A DNA stretch of 62,234 bases, taken from the NCBI GenBank assembly GCA_026712905.1, contig JAPOPM010000229.1:1-62234 (forward strand), written 5' to 3'. The position numbers and the translations under genes were made by a program. Shown here in pieces: positions 34,696 through 42,392 of the stretch. Source of the stretch: Deltaproteobacteria bacterium (GTDB taxonomy: Bacteria > Desulfobacterota > Binatia > UBA9968 > JAJDTQ01). The notes under the pieces were generated by a model. The model saw only the letters and a list, made by a program, of their open reading frames with translations, searched no databases and was not told where the DNA came from. How positions within the stretch are numbered: position 1 is the stretch's first letter; every line of letters begins with the position of its first letter.

Positions 34696-37224
34696 TTACA
34701 GTTCGCGCAGCGCGGTGGCGGGCGGCGTACGGACGAGCCGGCGCGTGCCCAGGTAACCCACCGCGGTGACCATCAGAATGCCGAACAGCGGCCCTGCGGG
34801 CCAGATCTGCGGATGGAGGCTGGTGGACAGGTCGAACACGAAACGGTTCAGCGTGAACGCGGTGATTTCCGCGCCGACGACGGCGACGACGCCGGCGAAC
34901 GCCCCCAGCGCGGCGAACTCGGCCATCAGCGCGCCGGTGATGAGGCGGCGCGTTCCGCCCAGGGCGCGCAGCAGCGCCAGCTCCTTCAGGCGCTGGTCGC
35001 GGCTCGACTGGATGGACGCGATCAGCACCAGCAACCCGGCGCACAGCACCAGCGCCAGCACCAGCTCCACGGCCTGGGCGACGTGGGCGATGATGCGCCG
35101 CAGGTGCGTGATGATCTGGTCCACGTCGATAACCGAGACGGTGGGATGGTGGGTGAGCAACTCGTTGAGGAGGGCTCTTCGTTCCGCGGGCAGGTGGAAG
35201 CTGGTCATGTAGGTGGCGGGTTGTCCGTCCAGCGCCCCGGGGGACAGGATGATGAAGAAATTGGGCTGCAGGCTGTCCCAGGCCACGCGCCGGGTATTGG
35301 TCACCGTGGCGGTGAACGGCAGGCCGCCGACGTCGAAGGTCAGGGAGTCGCCCAGCGACAGCCCCAGGGACGTGGCGTACTCTTCCTCCAACGATGCGGA
35401 CGGGGCGGCGCCGCCGGCCCACCATTGGCCGTCCACCACGACGTTGTGGTCGGGCAGGTCCGCCAGGAACGTGAGGTTGCGCTCGCGCAGGATTCCGGGC
35501 CGGCCCCGGCCGCCGGGGCCATCCCGTTCGTCGTCGGGCCGTTCCCGTCGCCGCGGCCGTTCTCGTTGCCACTGGGCCGCCCCGGTCCCGTTGACCGCGG
35601 TGATGCGGCCGCGGATCATCGGGAACATCCTGCCGTCGTAACCGGCGCGGGCCTTCAACAGGGTTTCGACCGCGTCCACCTCGGCGGGCGCTACGTTCAT
35701 CACGAACTGGTTGGGCGCGCGCTCCGGTATGCGTGACTGCCACTCGTCGACGAGCGCCGTGCGCACCAGCACCATGATCAGCAGCAGCATGACGGCCACG
35801 CCGAAGACCACGATTTGCCCAACGTTCTCGCGGTGGCGGCGGTGCAGACCGGCCAGGGCCAGGCGCCAGACGCTGCCGGCCTGCATGCCCAGGGCGCGGC
35901 CGCCGCGCAAGAGGATCAGCGCGAGCCCGGCGAACACGCTCACGGTCACGGCCACCCCGGCCAGCGCCCATCCCGTCAGCGTGGCGTCGCCGCTGTACCA
36001 CACCAGGAGGCCCAGGCCGCCGGCGGCGGCGCTGCCATACGTCAACGCCGAGGCGGTTCCCGGCGCCAGGTCCCGGCGGATGACGCGCATGGGCGATACT
36101 CCGCGCAGGCGCAGGAGCGGCGGCAGGCCGAACGCCAGCACGCAGATGAAGCCGGTGAGAAGGCCCACCCACACGGGCCGCGCTCCCGGTAGCGGCAGCG
36201 ACACCGGCAGGAAGCCGCGGAGCGCCGCGATGATGCCGAAGTGGGCCAGGGCGCCCAGGACCAGGCCGGCCAGGGCCCCCGCCACGCCGATGATCAGGAG
36301 CACGAGGGTGTAGCCCCACTGGACTTCCCCCGGCGTGGCGCCCAGGGTCTTCAGCACGGCCACGTGGTCGTAGTGACGGCGCGCGTAGCGGTGGGCGCTC
36401 AAGGCCACGGCGACCCCGGCCAACAGCACCGTCAGCAGGCCGCCCAGCAGCAGGAAGCTCTCGGCACGATCCAGGGCGCTGTCGATGCGCGCGTTGGCGC
36501 CGCGCACGTCGCGCCAGCGGTAGCCGGGCGCCAGCTCGTCGCGGATGGTGTCGTGGAGCGAGCGCAGCGCGTCGCCGTCGCCCGCCAGCAGCAGGCGGTA
36601 GCGGATGCGGCTGCCGGGCTGGATCACCCGCGTGGCGGGAATGTCCTCCGCGCGCATCAGGAGCCGCGGCGCGAACCCCATGAAGCCGCCGCCCCGGTCC
36701 GGCTCCGACGCCAGCACGGCCGTCACCGTGAAGTCGGCGTAGCCCACGGAGACCGTGTCGCCCAGCTTGACGCCCAGGGCGGGGAACAGGCGCGAGTCCA
36801 GCCACACCTCGCCCGGGGCGGGCAGGCCGTCGGTGCGCCGGCCGCGGGCGAAGGGCTCGTCGGCCACCCGCAGCGTGCCGCGCAGGGGATAACCCGGGGT
36901 CACGGCCTTGACGCTGGCCAGTTGGCTACGCCCGGTGGCGTCCGCGGACGCCATGGACGGAAAACGGATGACGTCCGCCACGGCGAGCCCGCGCGCGGCC
37001 GCGAGGTCGCGGAAGCGTTGCGGCACCGCGCGCGAGGCGTCGATGACCCGGTCCGCACCCAGGAGCGTGGCCGATTCCGCCACCAGCGCACGTTGCAGAC
37101 GGTCGACGAACAGGCTCACCGCTGTCACCGCTCCCACCGCCAACAGCAGCGCGGCGAGCAACAGGCGCAACTCCCCGGCGCGCCAGTCGCGCAGCGCGAG
37201 ACGTAGCGCCAGCGACAGGCTCAC
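34696..37224 (-). CDS. FtsX-type ABC permease (YbbP-like)
   Basis: The 842-residue inner-membrane protein belongs to the MacB/FtsX permease superfamily in its long YbbP form. It has an N-terminal membrane anchor (LLLAALLLAVGAVTAVSLFVDRL), a periplasmic domain, a first FtsX block (LLGGLLTVLLAGVAVALSAHRYARRHYDHVAVLKTLGA, core HYDHVAVLKTLGATPG), central membrane segments, a second periplasmic domain and a C-terminal FtsX block with RLKELALLRALGGTRR. The start is GTG at 37222-37224, overlapping the ATPase gene stop by 4 bp. With the YbbA-type ATPase it forms a putative exporter or lipoprotein/lysophospholipid extruding complex. The Arg/Pro-rich insertion near residue 555 (RERPRRRERPDDERDG) is an unusual low-complexity patch. 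Confidence 0.9.
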   Translation of the reverse strand: MSLSLALRLALRDWRAGELRLLLAALLLAVGAVTAVSLFVDRLQRALVAESATLLGADRVIDASRAVPQRFRDLAAARGLAVADVIRFPSMASADATGRSQLASVKAVTPGYPLRGTLRVADEPFARGRRTDGLPAPGEVWLDSRLFPALGVKLGDTVSVGYADFTVTAVLASEPDRGGGFMGFAPRLLMRAEDIPATRVIQPGSRIRYRLLLAGDGDALRSLHDTIRDELAPGYRWRDVRGANARIDSALDRAESFLLLGGLLTVLLAGVAVALSAHRYARRHYDHVAVLKTLGATPGEVQWGYTLVLLIIGVAGALAGLVLGALAHFGIIAALRGFLPVSLPLPGARPVWVGLLTGFICVLAFGLPPLLRLRGVSPMRVIRRDLAPGTASALTYGSAAAGGLGLLVWYSGDATLTGWALAGVAVTVSVFAGLALILLRGGRALGMQAGSVWRLALAGLHRRHRENVGQIVVFGVAVMLLLIMVLVRTALVDEWQSRIPERAPNQFVMNVAPAEVDAVETLLKARAGYDGRMFPMIRGRITAVNGTGAAQWQRERPRRRERPDDERDGPGGRGRPGILRERNLTFLADLPDHNVVVDGQWWAGGAAPSASLEEEYATSLGLSLGDSLTFDVGGLPFTATVTNTRRVAWDSLQPNFFIILSPGALDGQPATYMTSFHLPAERRALLNELLTHHPTVSVIDVDQIITHLRRIIAHVAQAVELVLALVLCAGLLVLIASIQSSRDQRLKELALLRALGGTRRLITGALMAEFAALGAFAGVVAVVGAEITAFTLNRFVFDLSTSLHPQIWPAGPLFGILMVTAVGYLGTRRLVRTPPATALREL

Positions 37225-37910
37225 GGCGCGGCCTCCGCCGGCGCTTGCATGCGCCCGGCGTCCAGGGTGATCACCTCGGCGCAGCGGCCCGCCAGCGCGG
37301 CGTCGTGGGTCACGAGCATCAGCGTGGTGCCGGCCTCGCGGTTCAGGTCGAACAGCAGGTCGGCGACCTTGCCGCCGGTGGCGGTGTCGAGGTTGCCGGT
37401 GGGCTCGTCCGCGAACAGCACCTTCGGACCCGAGGCGAAGGCCCGCGCGATGGCCACGCGCTGCTGTTCGCCGCCCGAGAGCTGGAGCGGATAGTGGGTG
37501 GTGCGCGCGCTCAGACCCACGCGTTCCATGAAGCCCAAGGCGTCTTCACGCGCCTGCCGCCGGCCGTGCAGCTCCAGCGGCAGCATTACGTTCTCCAGCG
37601 CGGTGAGGCTGTCGATGAGTTGAAAGGACTGGAACACGAACCCGACGCTGCGGGCGCGCACCCGGGCGCGCTGCTCCTCGTCCAGGGCGGTGATTTCCTC
37701 CCCGTCCAGCCAGACGGCGCCGCTGGTGGGGAGGTCCAGGCCCGCGAGAATGCTCAGCAGGGTGGTCTTGCCGGAGCCGGATTCACCCACCACGGCCACC
37801 TGCGCGCCGCCATCGACCGTGAGATCGATACCGTCCAGTATGGTCAAATCACCCTCGGATGTGGGCACGCGCTTGACCACGGCGCTGGCGCGCAATATGC
37901 ATCCTGACAT
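37221..37910 (-). CDS. LolD/YbbA-type ABC ATPase
   Basis: The 229-residue ATPase has Walker A GESGSGKTTLLSILAGLD, the Q-loop FVFQSFQLIDSLTALENVMLPLEL (core FQSFQLIDSLTALENV), the signature LSGGEQQRVAIARAF, Walker B VLFADEPTGNLD and the H-switch MLVTHD. These are all of the MacB/LolD branch. I chose the ATG at 37908-37910, which gives the normal family N terminus. It is coupled to the FtsX-type permease and divergent from the TesA-like gene. The E. coli order ybbP-ybbA divergent from tesA is thus conserved here. The substrate of YbbAP complexes is not settled. Confidence 0.9.
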   Translation of the reverse strand: MSGCILRASAVVKRVPTSEGDLTILDGIDLTVDGGAQVAVVGESGSGKTTLLSILAGLDLPTSGAVWLDGEEITALDEEQRARVRARSVGFVFQSFQLIDSLTALENVMLPLELHGRRQAREDALGFMERVGLSARTTHYPLQLSGGEQQRVAIARAFASGPKVLFADEPTGNLDTATGGKVADLLFDLNREAGTTLMLVTHDAALAGRCAEVITLDAGRMQAPAEAAP

Positions 37911-37923
37911 GAAAGGTTTCTCG

Positions 37924-38577
37924 ATGGGCCGGTCGCCGGCTCTTCTGATTGGACTGTTGCGGGTTTCCCTGCTCGTGGCCGCGCTTGCCGCGGCGGCCGG
38001 ACAGGCGTCGGCTTCGGACGCGGGCAAGACCGTGCTGGTCGTGGGAAACAGTATCAGCGCGGCCTATGGACTTCAAACCGGCAAGGGCGAGCGCGGCTGG
38101 GTGGAGCTGCTGCAGGAGCGCTTGGGAGCGCGCCATCGCGTGGTCAACGCCAGCATCAGCGGCGACACCACCGTGGGCGGCCTGGCGCGCCTGCCCAAGA
38201 CTCTGGCCACCCACAAGCCCGACATCGTCGTCATCGAGCTGGGCGGCAACGACGGCCTGCGCGGCTACCCCGTGCCCTCCATCCGCGCCAATCTCCTGGC
38301 CATGACCCGGGCCGTGCTCGCCGCCGGCGCCAGGCCCGTCCTCGCCGGCATGCAGATGACCCCCAACCTGGGGCCGCGTTACACCCAGGCGTTCCGCCGG
38401 ATGTACCCCGACGTCGCCGCCGGCACCGGCGCCGCGCTGGTCCCGTTCATCCTCGAAGGCGTTGCCCTCGACGAGGACCTCATGCAGCGCGACGGCATCC
38501 ACCCCAACGCCGAGGCCCAGCCGCTGCTGCTGGACAACGTGTGGCCGGTGCTGGAGCCGTTGTTGGAGGCGGATTGA
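37924..38577 (+). CDS. tesA: TesA-like SGNH/GDSL esterase (acyl-CoA thioesterase I / lysophospholipase L1)
   Basis: The 217-residue secreted esterase has a signal peptide (LLIGLLRVSLLVAALAAAAGQASA) and the SGNH blocks: I VVGNSISAAYGL, II ASISGDTTVGG, III ELGGNDGLRG and V DGIHPN, giving Ser, Gly, Asn and the Asp-His pair. Block I reads GNSIS in place of the usual GDSLS; the serine is kept. ATG at 37924 is preceded by AAAGG seven bases upstream. The gene is divergent from the YbbA-type ATPase with overlapping regulatory space of about 13 bp between starts. TesA-type enzymes hydrolyse thioesters and lysophospholipids in the periplasm. Confidence 0.88.
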   Translation: MGRSPALLIGLLRVSLLVAALAAAAGQASASDAGKTVLVVGNSISAAYGLQTGKGERGWVELLQERLGARHRVVNASISGDTTVGGLARLPKTLATHKPDIVVIELGGNDGLRGYPVPSIRANLLAMTRAVLAAGARPVLAGMQMTPNLGPRYTQAFRRMYPDVAAGTGAALVPFILEGVALDEDLMQRDGIHPNAEAQPLLLDNVWPVLEPLLEAD

Positions 38578-38609
38578 GGGGTGATGCGCTATTTCGCAAA
38601 CGGAGAACA

Positions 38610-39104
38610 ATGACGAAGAGACCGATGATGAACCTAGGTGTACGAACGGCAACCTTGGCTGACGTGGAGGCTATCGCGGCATTCCAGCAGGCGATGGCAC
38701 TCGAGACCGAGGACAAGACACTGGATGCCACAACGCTGCGGCAGGGCGTTGCCGGCGTGCTCCAAGCGCCGGAGAAGGGGTTCTACCTCGTGGCGGTCGC
38801 GGACACCGCCGAAGCCGGCACGGCGGCGGTAGTGGCAAGCCTGCTCATCACCTACGAGTGGAGCGACTGGCGCAACGCCACCTTCTGGTGGATCCAGAGC
38901 GTCTACGTGGATGACGGCTGGCGGCGGAAGGGCGTCTATCGCGCGCTGTACGACCACGTCTTGAACCTTGCGGGCGCCCGCGGCGACGTCTGCGGCATAC
39001 GCCTTTACGTGGAGCGCACGAACGATATCGCTCAACAGACCTATGACAACCTGGGCATGCACAAGTCGCACTACGACCTGTACGAGGTCGACTTCACGTC
39101 GTGA
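38610..39104 (+). CDS. GNAT family N-acetyltransferase
   Basis: The 164-residue protein has the GNAT fold: the N-terminal RTATLADVEAIAAFQQAMA, the central strand WWIQSVYVDDGWRRKGVYRALYDHV containing the acetyl-CoA loop (RRKGVY in place of the common RGxGxG), and the C-terminal LYVERTNDIAQQTYDNLGM. The ATG at 38610 has GGAGA only three bases before it, and the later ATG at 38625 is an alternative start. It overlaps the convergent flavoenzyme gene by 11 bp. The acceptor is unknown. Confidence 0.85.
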   Translation: MTKRPMMNLGVRTATLADVEAIAAFQQAMALETEDKTLDATTLRQGVAGVLQAPEKGFYLVAVADTAEAGTAAVVASLLITYEWSDWRNATFWWIQSVYVDDGWRRKGVYRALYDHVLNLAGARGDVCGIRLYVERTNDIAQQTYDNLGMHKSHYDLYEVDFTS

Positions 39105-40257
39105 GCGGGTCCGGCAGCGAGAACAGCCGCCGTGCCGTTTCGGCCTCGGGTATGGAGAACTTCCCGTCCCACGCCAGCTCGGCCAGCAGCCTGCCGCTGA
39201 GGGGGGCGAACTTGAACCCGTGGCCCGAGAAACCGGTGCCGATGGCGATGCGCGGGTTTTCGGGATGGTGGTCGATGATGAAGTCCTCGTTGGGGGAAAC
39301 CGTGTACAGGCAGTGCTCGGCGCCGGCGAGGGTCCAGCCCCTGGCGCTGAACAACATGGTCATGAAGCGGAGCAGGTCGTCGATCCGGTACTGGGCGACG
39401 GAATCCGGCGGATCGTCGGGATCGTCGTCCCTGGCGTACCGGACGTGGCGGGCCAACTTGACGCCGGCGCGGCCGAACTCCGGCATGCCGTAGAACACGT
39501 CGTTCTCTTCCTCTCCCATGTACATGCACACAGGGAAGCGGCCGGGCCGGTAGTCGTCGATGTTGTCCGGGGGCACGAAGTAGCCTACCGTCTGGCGGGC
39601 GACCGCGAGCTTGGGCTTCAGGAACGGCAGCAACTGTCCTGTCCAGGCCCCGGCGGCCACGATCAGGCACTCGGCCTTGAGGACGCCCGCGCTGGTCTCG
39701 ACGGTGACGGGCTCGGTGCCGGGATCGAGTCCGTGGACGACGGTGTTCTCGAATATGTGCACGCCGTTCGCGCGCGCCAGCCGGGCGAGTGACGTCATTG
39801 TCTCGCTGGCGGCGACGATGCCCGCGGTTCGGTCGAGCAGCACGTGCTCGACGTCCTCCAGCTTGAACTGCGGGTACAGCCTGCGCGCCTCGTCCGGCGT
39901 GACCACCTCCACGTCCACGTCTTCCTGCTCCACCGCGCGGATGTAGCTGTTGAAGCCTTCGCAGGGAGCCCCGGCGAAAAGCCCTGGGTTCGGGTGGACG
40001 AGACGGGTGCCGGCGTCCTTCTCCAACCGGGGCCACTCCTCCGCGTGCACCCATTGCATCAGGCGCACGTACTCCGGCGCGGTATACGCGCTCCGCGTGA
40101 TGCGCGCCGCCCCGTGCGAGCTGCCCCGCTCGTGCCCAAGGGAAAACCGCTCCACCAGCCCGAGCCGGTTCACGCCGAGCCGCGCAAGGTGATACAGCGC
40201 CGAGAGCCCGTTGACTCCTCCGCCTATGACCAGCGCGTCGAAAGTGTCGCGTTTCAT
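39094..40257 (-). CDS. Sarcosine oxidase / N-methyltryptophan oxidase-like flavoenzyme
   Basis: The 387-residue FAD oxidoreductase has the dinucleotide motif VIGGGVNGLSALYHLARLG and the MSOX signature GSSHGAARITRSAY. The cysteine for covalent FAD attachment is in HCLYTVSPNEDFIIDHHP, and GFSGHGFKFAPLSGRLLAEL closes the domain. The length matches monomeric sarcosine oxidase and SolA. I chose the ATG at 40255-40257; the frame opens one codon earlier with TTG. The enzyme would oxidatively demethylate an N-methyl amine to give formaldehyde and hydrogen peroxide. No partner genes indicate the amine. Confidence 0.88.
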   Translation of the reverse strand: MKRDTFDALVIGGGVNGLSALYHLARLGVNRLGLVERFSLGHERGSSHGAARITRSAYTAPEYVRLMQWVHAEEWPRLEKDAGTRLVHPNPGLFAGAPCEGFNSYIRAVEQEDVDVEVVTPDEARRLYPQFKLEDVEHVLLDRTAGIVAASETMTSLARLARANGVHIFENTVVHGLDPGTEPVTVETSAGVLKAECLIVAAGAWTGQLLPFLKPKLAVARQTVGYFVPPDNIDDYRPGRFPVCMYMGEEENDVFYGMPEFGRAGVKLARHVRYARDDDPDDPPDSVAQYRIDDLLRFMTMLFSARGWTLAGAEHCLYTVSPNEDFIIDHHPENPRIAIGTGFSGHGFKFAPLSGRLLAELAWDGKFSIPEAETARRLFSLPDPLTT

Positions 40258-40482
40258 CAAACCGTTTTCTCCATCTCGTCAAATCAAGTGCGGCAAGCAT
40301 TCTGAATGGCCGTCGGTGAACGGACAGGCAGGGTAGGGGTCGGACAGTTGCGTTCTCATACGTTACTCCCCTTGGACGACTATACGGCCGCCGGTAGGGT
40401 GGCTTCAAGTGCAGTTCCTGCCGCCGGCGTCCATGGCGGTGTTTACCTGAGTCGGTTGCGACCCCATCACTGCAACCTTGTG

Positions 40483-40512
40483 TCGACTGTACCAAGTACG
40501 GTACACTATGGC
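40483..40512 (+). promoter_or_regulatory. Promoter and operator of higBA
   Basis: TGTACC (40488-40493) and GGTACA (40500-40505) form an inverted repeat around AAGTAC. TATGGC (40507-40512) can serve as a -10 with a TCGACT -35-like hexamer (40483-40488) 18 bases upstream; an alternative pair is TTGTGT/TACACT. The operator sits in the spacer, a typical autorepression layout. The GTG at 40513 and ATG at 40516 follow the -10 directly, so the message may be leaderless. Confidence 0.5.
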
Positions 40513-40515
40513 GTG

Positions 40516-40875
40516 ATGGTTCCTCCGAAGCGCGTAGTCGCACGATTCTACCGTCAAGCCAGAGGCCATGAACCAGTGCGCGACTGGCTCGGAGCGCTTT
40601 CTCGCGAGGACCGCAGATCGATTGGCCGAGACCTCATGGCAGTCGAGTTCGGCTGGCCGTGTGGACCACCACTCTGCCGGTCGCTCGTAAGCTACCCGGG
40701 TTTGTACGAGGTGCGCAGCAATCTGACAGGCGGACGAATTGCCAGGGTGTTCTTTACGATTTCAGGGTCCACGATGCTGCTCCTGCACGGCTTCATCAAG
40801 AAGACTCAGTCAACCCCGCTCCGAGAGTTGAGGCTCGCGGAGCGTCGAATGAAGGAGTACCAACATGGCCGATGA
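40516..40875 (+). CDS. higB: HigB/RelE-superfamily (phage Gp49-like) toxin
   Basis: The 119-residue protein belongs to the phage-derived Gp49-like HigB group of the RelE toxin superfamily, ribosome-dependent mRNA endonucleases. RFYRQARGHEPVRDWLGALSREDRRSIGRDL (core VRDWLGALSREDRRSIG), LYEVRSNLTGGRIARVFFTI and MLLLHGFIKKTQSTP are the standard blocks. The final Arg-rich helix RELRLAERRMKEYQ overlaps the antitoxin gene by 11 bp. The start is the ATG at 40516 or the GTG one codon earlier. The toxin-first gene order fits the HigBA type. Basic residues expected for RNA contact are retained, so it is probably active. Confidence 0.9.
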   Translation: MVPPKRVVARFYRQARGHEPVRDWLGALSREDRRSIGRDLMAVEFGWPCGPPLCRSLVSYPGLYEVRSNLTGGRIARVFFTISGSTMLLLHGFIKKTQSTPLRELRLAERRMKEYQHGR

Positions 40876-41161
40876 CACGGGCGCTGGTTCCACGCTTGAG
40901 AGTTTGCTGCGGGAAGACGGCATCTACGAAGAGGTGAAGAATGATGCGGTCAAGGCCGTTCTTGCCTACAAGCTGACGGAAGCGATGAAGGCACAGAAAC
41001 TCTCCAAGGCGCGCATGGCCGAACGCATGGAAACCAGCCGATCACAACTGGACCGGTTGCTGGATCCAGAGAATGAAGGAGTGACGCTGCACACGTTGAA
41101 ACGAGCCGCGGCCGCCTTGGGCATGCGTCTTGAGCTTGGGCTCCAGCAAGTCGAGAGCTAG
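40865..41161 (+). CDS. higA: HigA-type XRE antitoxin
   Basis: The 98-residue antitoxin has a helix-turn-helix of the XRE type, LSKARMAERMETSRSQLDRLLDPENEGVTLHTLKRAAAALG (core MAERMETSRSQLDRLLD). It is the partner of the overlapping HigB toxin. It binds the toxin and represses the shared promoter through the inverted repeat at 40488-40505, as in characterised HigBA pairs. Its stop codon TAG (41159-41161) is exactly the first three bases of the IS1595-like element tip, so the insertion either replaced or coincided with the native end. The normal-length family members end near the same point, so function is probably kept. Confidence 0.9.
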   Translation: MADDTGAGSTLESLLREDGIYEEVKNDAVKAVLAYKLTEAMKAQKLSKARMAERMETSRSQLDRLLDPENEGVTLHTLKRAAAALGMRLELGLQQVES

Positions 41162-41215
41162 TGTCGTGTCCCGTAAAGACCCGGCATAAGTTGCGCAGGA
41201 TTTTTCGTCGTCGGC
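41159..41215 (+). repeat. Left terminal inverted repeat
   Basis: It starts TAGTGTCGTGTCCCGTAAAG and ends GTCGTCGGC. It matches the right end at most positions with two small indels. Its first three bases are the higA stop codon. Confidence 0.8.
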
Positions 41216-41284
41216 AAGGGGAATTATAAAGAATACTTGACGGCGCTGATTCGTCCTCCCGGCCCAACCTGAAAGGGAGGCATC

Positions 41285-41605
41285 ATGGCGTGGCTCACCG
41301 AAGCCGAATTCACCTACCGCACGGATGTGCTTGAGGGGAAGTACAGCCACAGCCCTGCTGTGGCGACGGAGCATATCTATATCTCGGAACACGTCGAGAC
41401 CGTGTTGAACCCAACGAACGCACCCATTGCTACGCCGAAGCCGCAACCCTGGCCGGTGACGCTGGATGACATCATCCGGGCCGTGGATGGCTACAAGCGG
41501 GGCATGGCGGCGCTGGATCAACTTACAAAGCCGTTCTTTGAACGCCTAGCTGAGTTGAGCGGCTTTTCGCTCAGAGTGCGACAGGGAAGGTTCTGGCAGT
41601 GCTGA
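41285..41605 (+). CDS. Passenger ORF 1, hypothetical (106 aa)
   Basis: The 106-residue protein is preceded by a strong ribosome-binding site (GGGAGG, six bases before the ATG). It begins MAWLTEAEFTYRTDVLEG, has a Pro-rich centre and ends in a helical segment (ALDQLTKPFFERLAELSGFSL) and a basic tail. I do not recognise the family. It is the first cargo gene of the IS1595-like element and reads in the same direction as the next three ORFs, which it probably joins in an operon. Transmembrane segments and known catalytic motifs are absent. Confidence 0.6.
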   Translation: MAWLTEAEFTYRTDVLEGKYSHSPAVATEHIYISEHVETVLNPTNAPIATPKPQPWPVTLDDIIRAVDGYKRGMAALDQLTKPFFERLAELSGFSLRVRQGRFWQC

Positions 41606-41645
41606 CGGGGCAGCGCGCTGCCGTCGAGGAGCCCGGAGGAGACAA

Positions 41646-41885
41646 ATGACCAAATGGCGAATCAAGGGTTACGACAGCACAACGGAGCTCATCAGCGGCG
41701 TGTTGGTTTCCGATGACGACGAGGTGCAACGGCTGCTTCGGGAGCTGGCAGCCACCGGCCTGACGCCACAGGAGGTCCTGGAGGAGTATACCGGTGGCAG
41801 CGGTCGGCTTCATGTCGAGTGGACGGCTGGCGGCTACATGACCACGGGCAACCCCCACTTTACTGCCAGACAGGTGGCGGATTAG
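41646..41885 (+). CDS. Passenger ORF 2, hypothetical (79 aa, KWRIKGYDSTT head)
   Basis: The 79-residue protein starts MTKWRIKGYDSTTELIS after a GGAGG ribosome-binding site. The remainder contains an acidic helix (DDDEVQRLLRELAATGLTPQEVLEEY) and ends GNPHFTARQVAD. The same start, with closely matching DNA, recurs 446 bp downstream in passenger ORF 4. Similar small proteins opening with a tryptophan-rich KWRIKGYDSTT-type segment exist as conserved hypotheticals, but no function is known to me. Confidence 0.6.
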   Translation: MTKWRIKGYDSTTELISGVLVSDDDEVQRLLRELAATGLTPQEVLEEYTGGSGRLHVEWTAGGYMTTGNPHFTARQVAD

Positions 41886-41903
41886 AACTCCAACCGGTGC
41901 CGC

Positions 41904-42095
41904 ATGCCTATTCCTCCGAGATACGAGAGCAAGAGCAAGGCGGTTCACTGGTACGAGATCGGCGTGGACGTATACGACACGCCGTGCGTGCGGGCCGCAG
42001 AGTACTGCTGGATCACGAACATCGCGTCCGAGGTCACGTGCCGGACGTGCCGAAAGGCGATGGGAAGCAAACGACAGGCTTGGAGGTTTGGATGA
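41904..42095 (+). CDS. Passenger ORF 3, hypothetical Cys-rich (63 aa)
   Basis: The 63-residue frame MPIPPRYESKSKAVHWYEIG contains four cysteines, including a CRTC pair that could bind zinc. No good ribosome-binding site precedes its ATG, although it starts 18 bases after passenger ORF 2. Its end overlaps the start of passenger ORF 4 by four bases. It may be real and coupled, or a chance frame. Confidence 0.4.
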   Translation: MPIPPRYESKSKAVHWYEIGVDVYDTPCVRAAEYCWITNIASEVTCRTCRKAMGSKRQAWRFG

Positions 42096-42181
42096 TCAAA
42101 TGGCGGATCAAGGGTTACGACAGCACGACCTTCGAGAAGATCGGCGACATTCCCGAGCTCGATCGAGGAGGGCAGTCCTAA
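42092..42181 (+). CDS. Passenger ORF 4, short relative of ORF 2 (29 aa)
   Basis: The 29-codon frame MIKWRIKGYDSTTFEKIGD has GGAGG before its ATG and overlaps ORF 3 by four bases. Its first 13 residues repeat the start of passenger ORF 2, and the DNA match covers roughly 36 bases. After that it diverges and stops early. It looks like a truncated second copy of the same gene family. Confidence 0.5.
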   Translation: MIKWRIKGYDSTTFEKIGDIPELDRGGQS

Positions 42182-42182
42182 G

Positions 42183-42392
42183 ATGTTTCAGAAGGCACTA
42201 CAGATAGCCCAGGGATTCACGTTGCCGGTAATTGTCTCGCACCGGCGGGAAAGCGGAGCGCTGGGCAGCAACATGGCAACCCACATGGTTATCAACGATG
42301 AAGGATGGCCGGGGAGCAATCTCAGGCCCTTCGTTGTTGTTAGAACACGTCCCTGCCAGCCTGGGGCACCGGCACATCCAGCGCGGCGGTGA
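42183..42392 (+). CDS. Passenger ORF 5, possible truncated trypsin-like protein
   Basis: The 69-codon frame starts [18 protein letters not shown] one base after ORF 4, with GAGGAGGG upstream. [31 protein letters not shown] resembles the N-terminal strands of trypsin-like peptidase domains (a core VINDEGW followed normally by the His block), but the catalytic histidine is never reached. The last 17 residues are read from the antisense of the transposase 3' end. It is therefore probably a gene cut by the element's assembly. The resemblance is from memory of the motif and is tentative. Confidence 0.45.
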   Translation: MFQKALQIAQGFTLPVIVSHRRESGALGSNMATHMVINDEGWPGSNLRPFVVVRTRPCQPGAPAHPARR

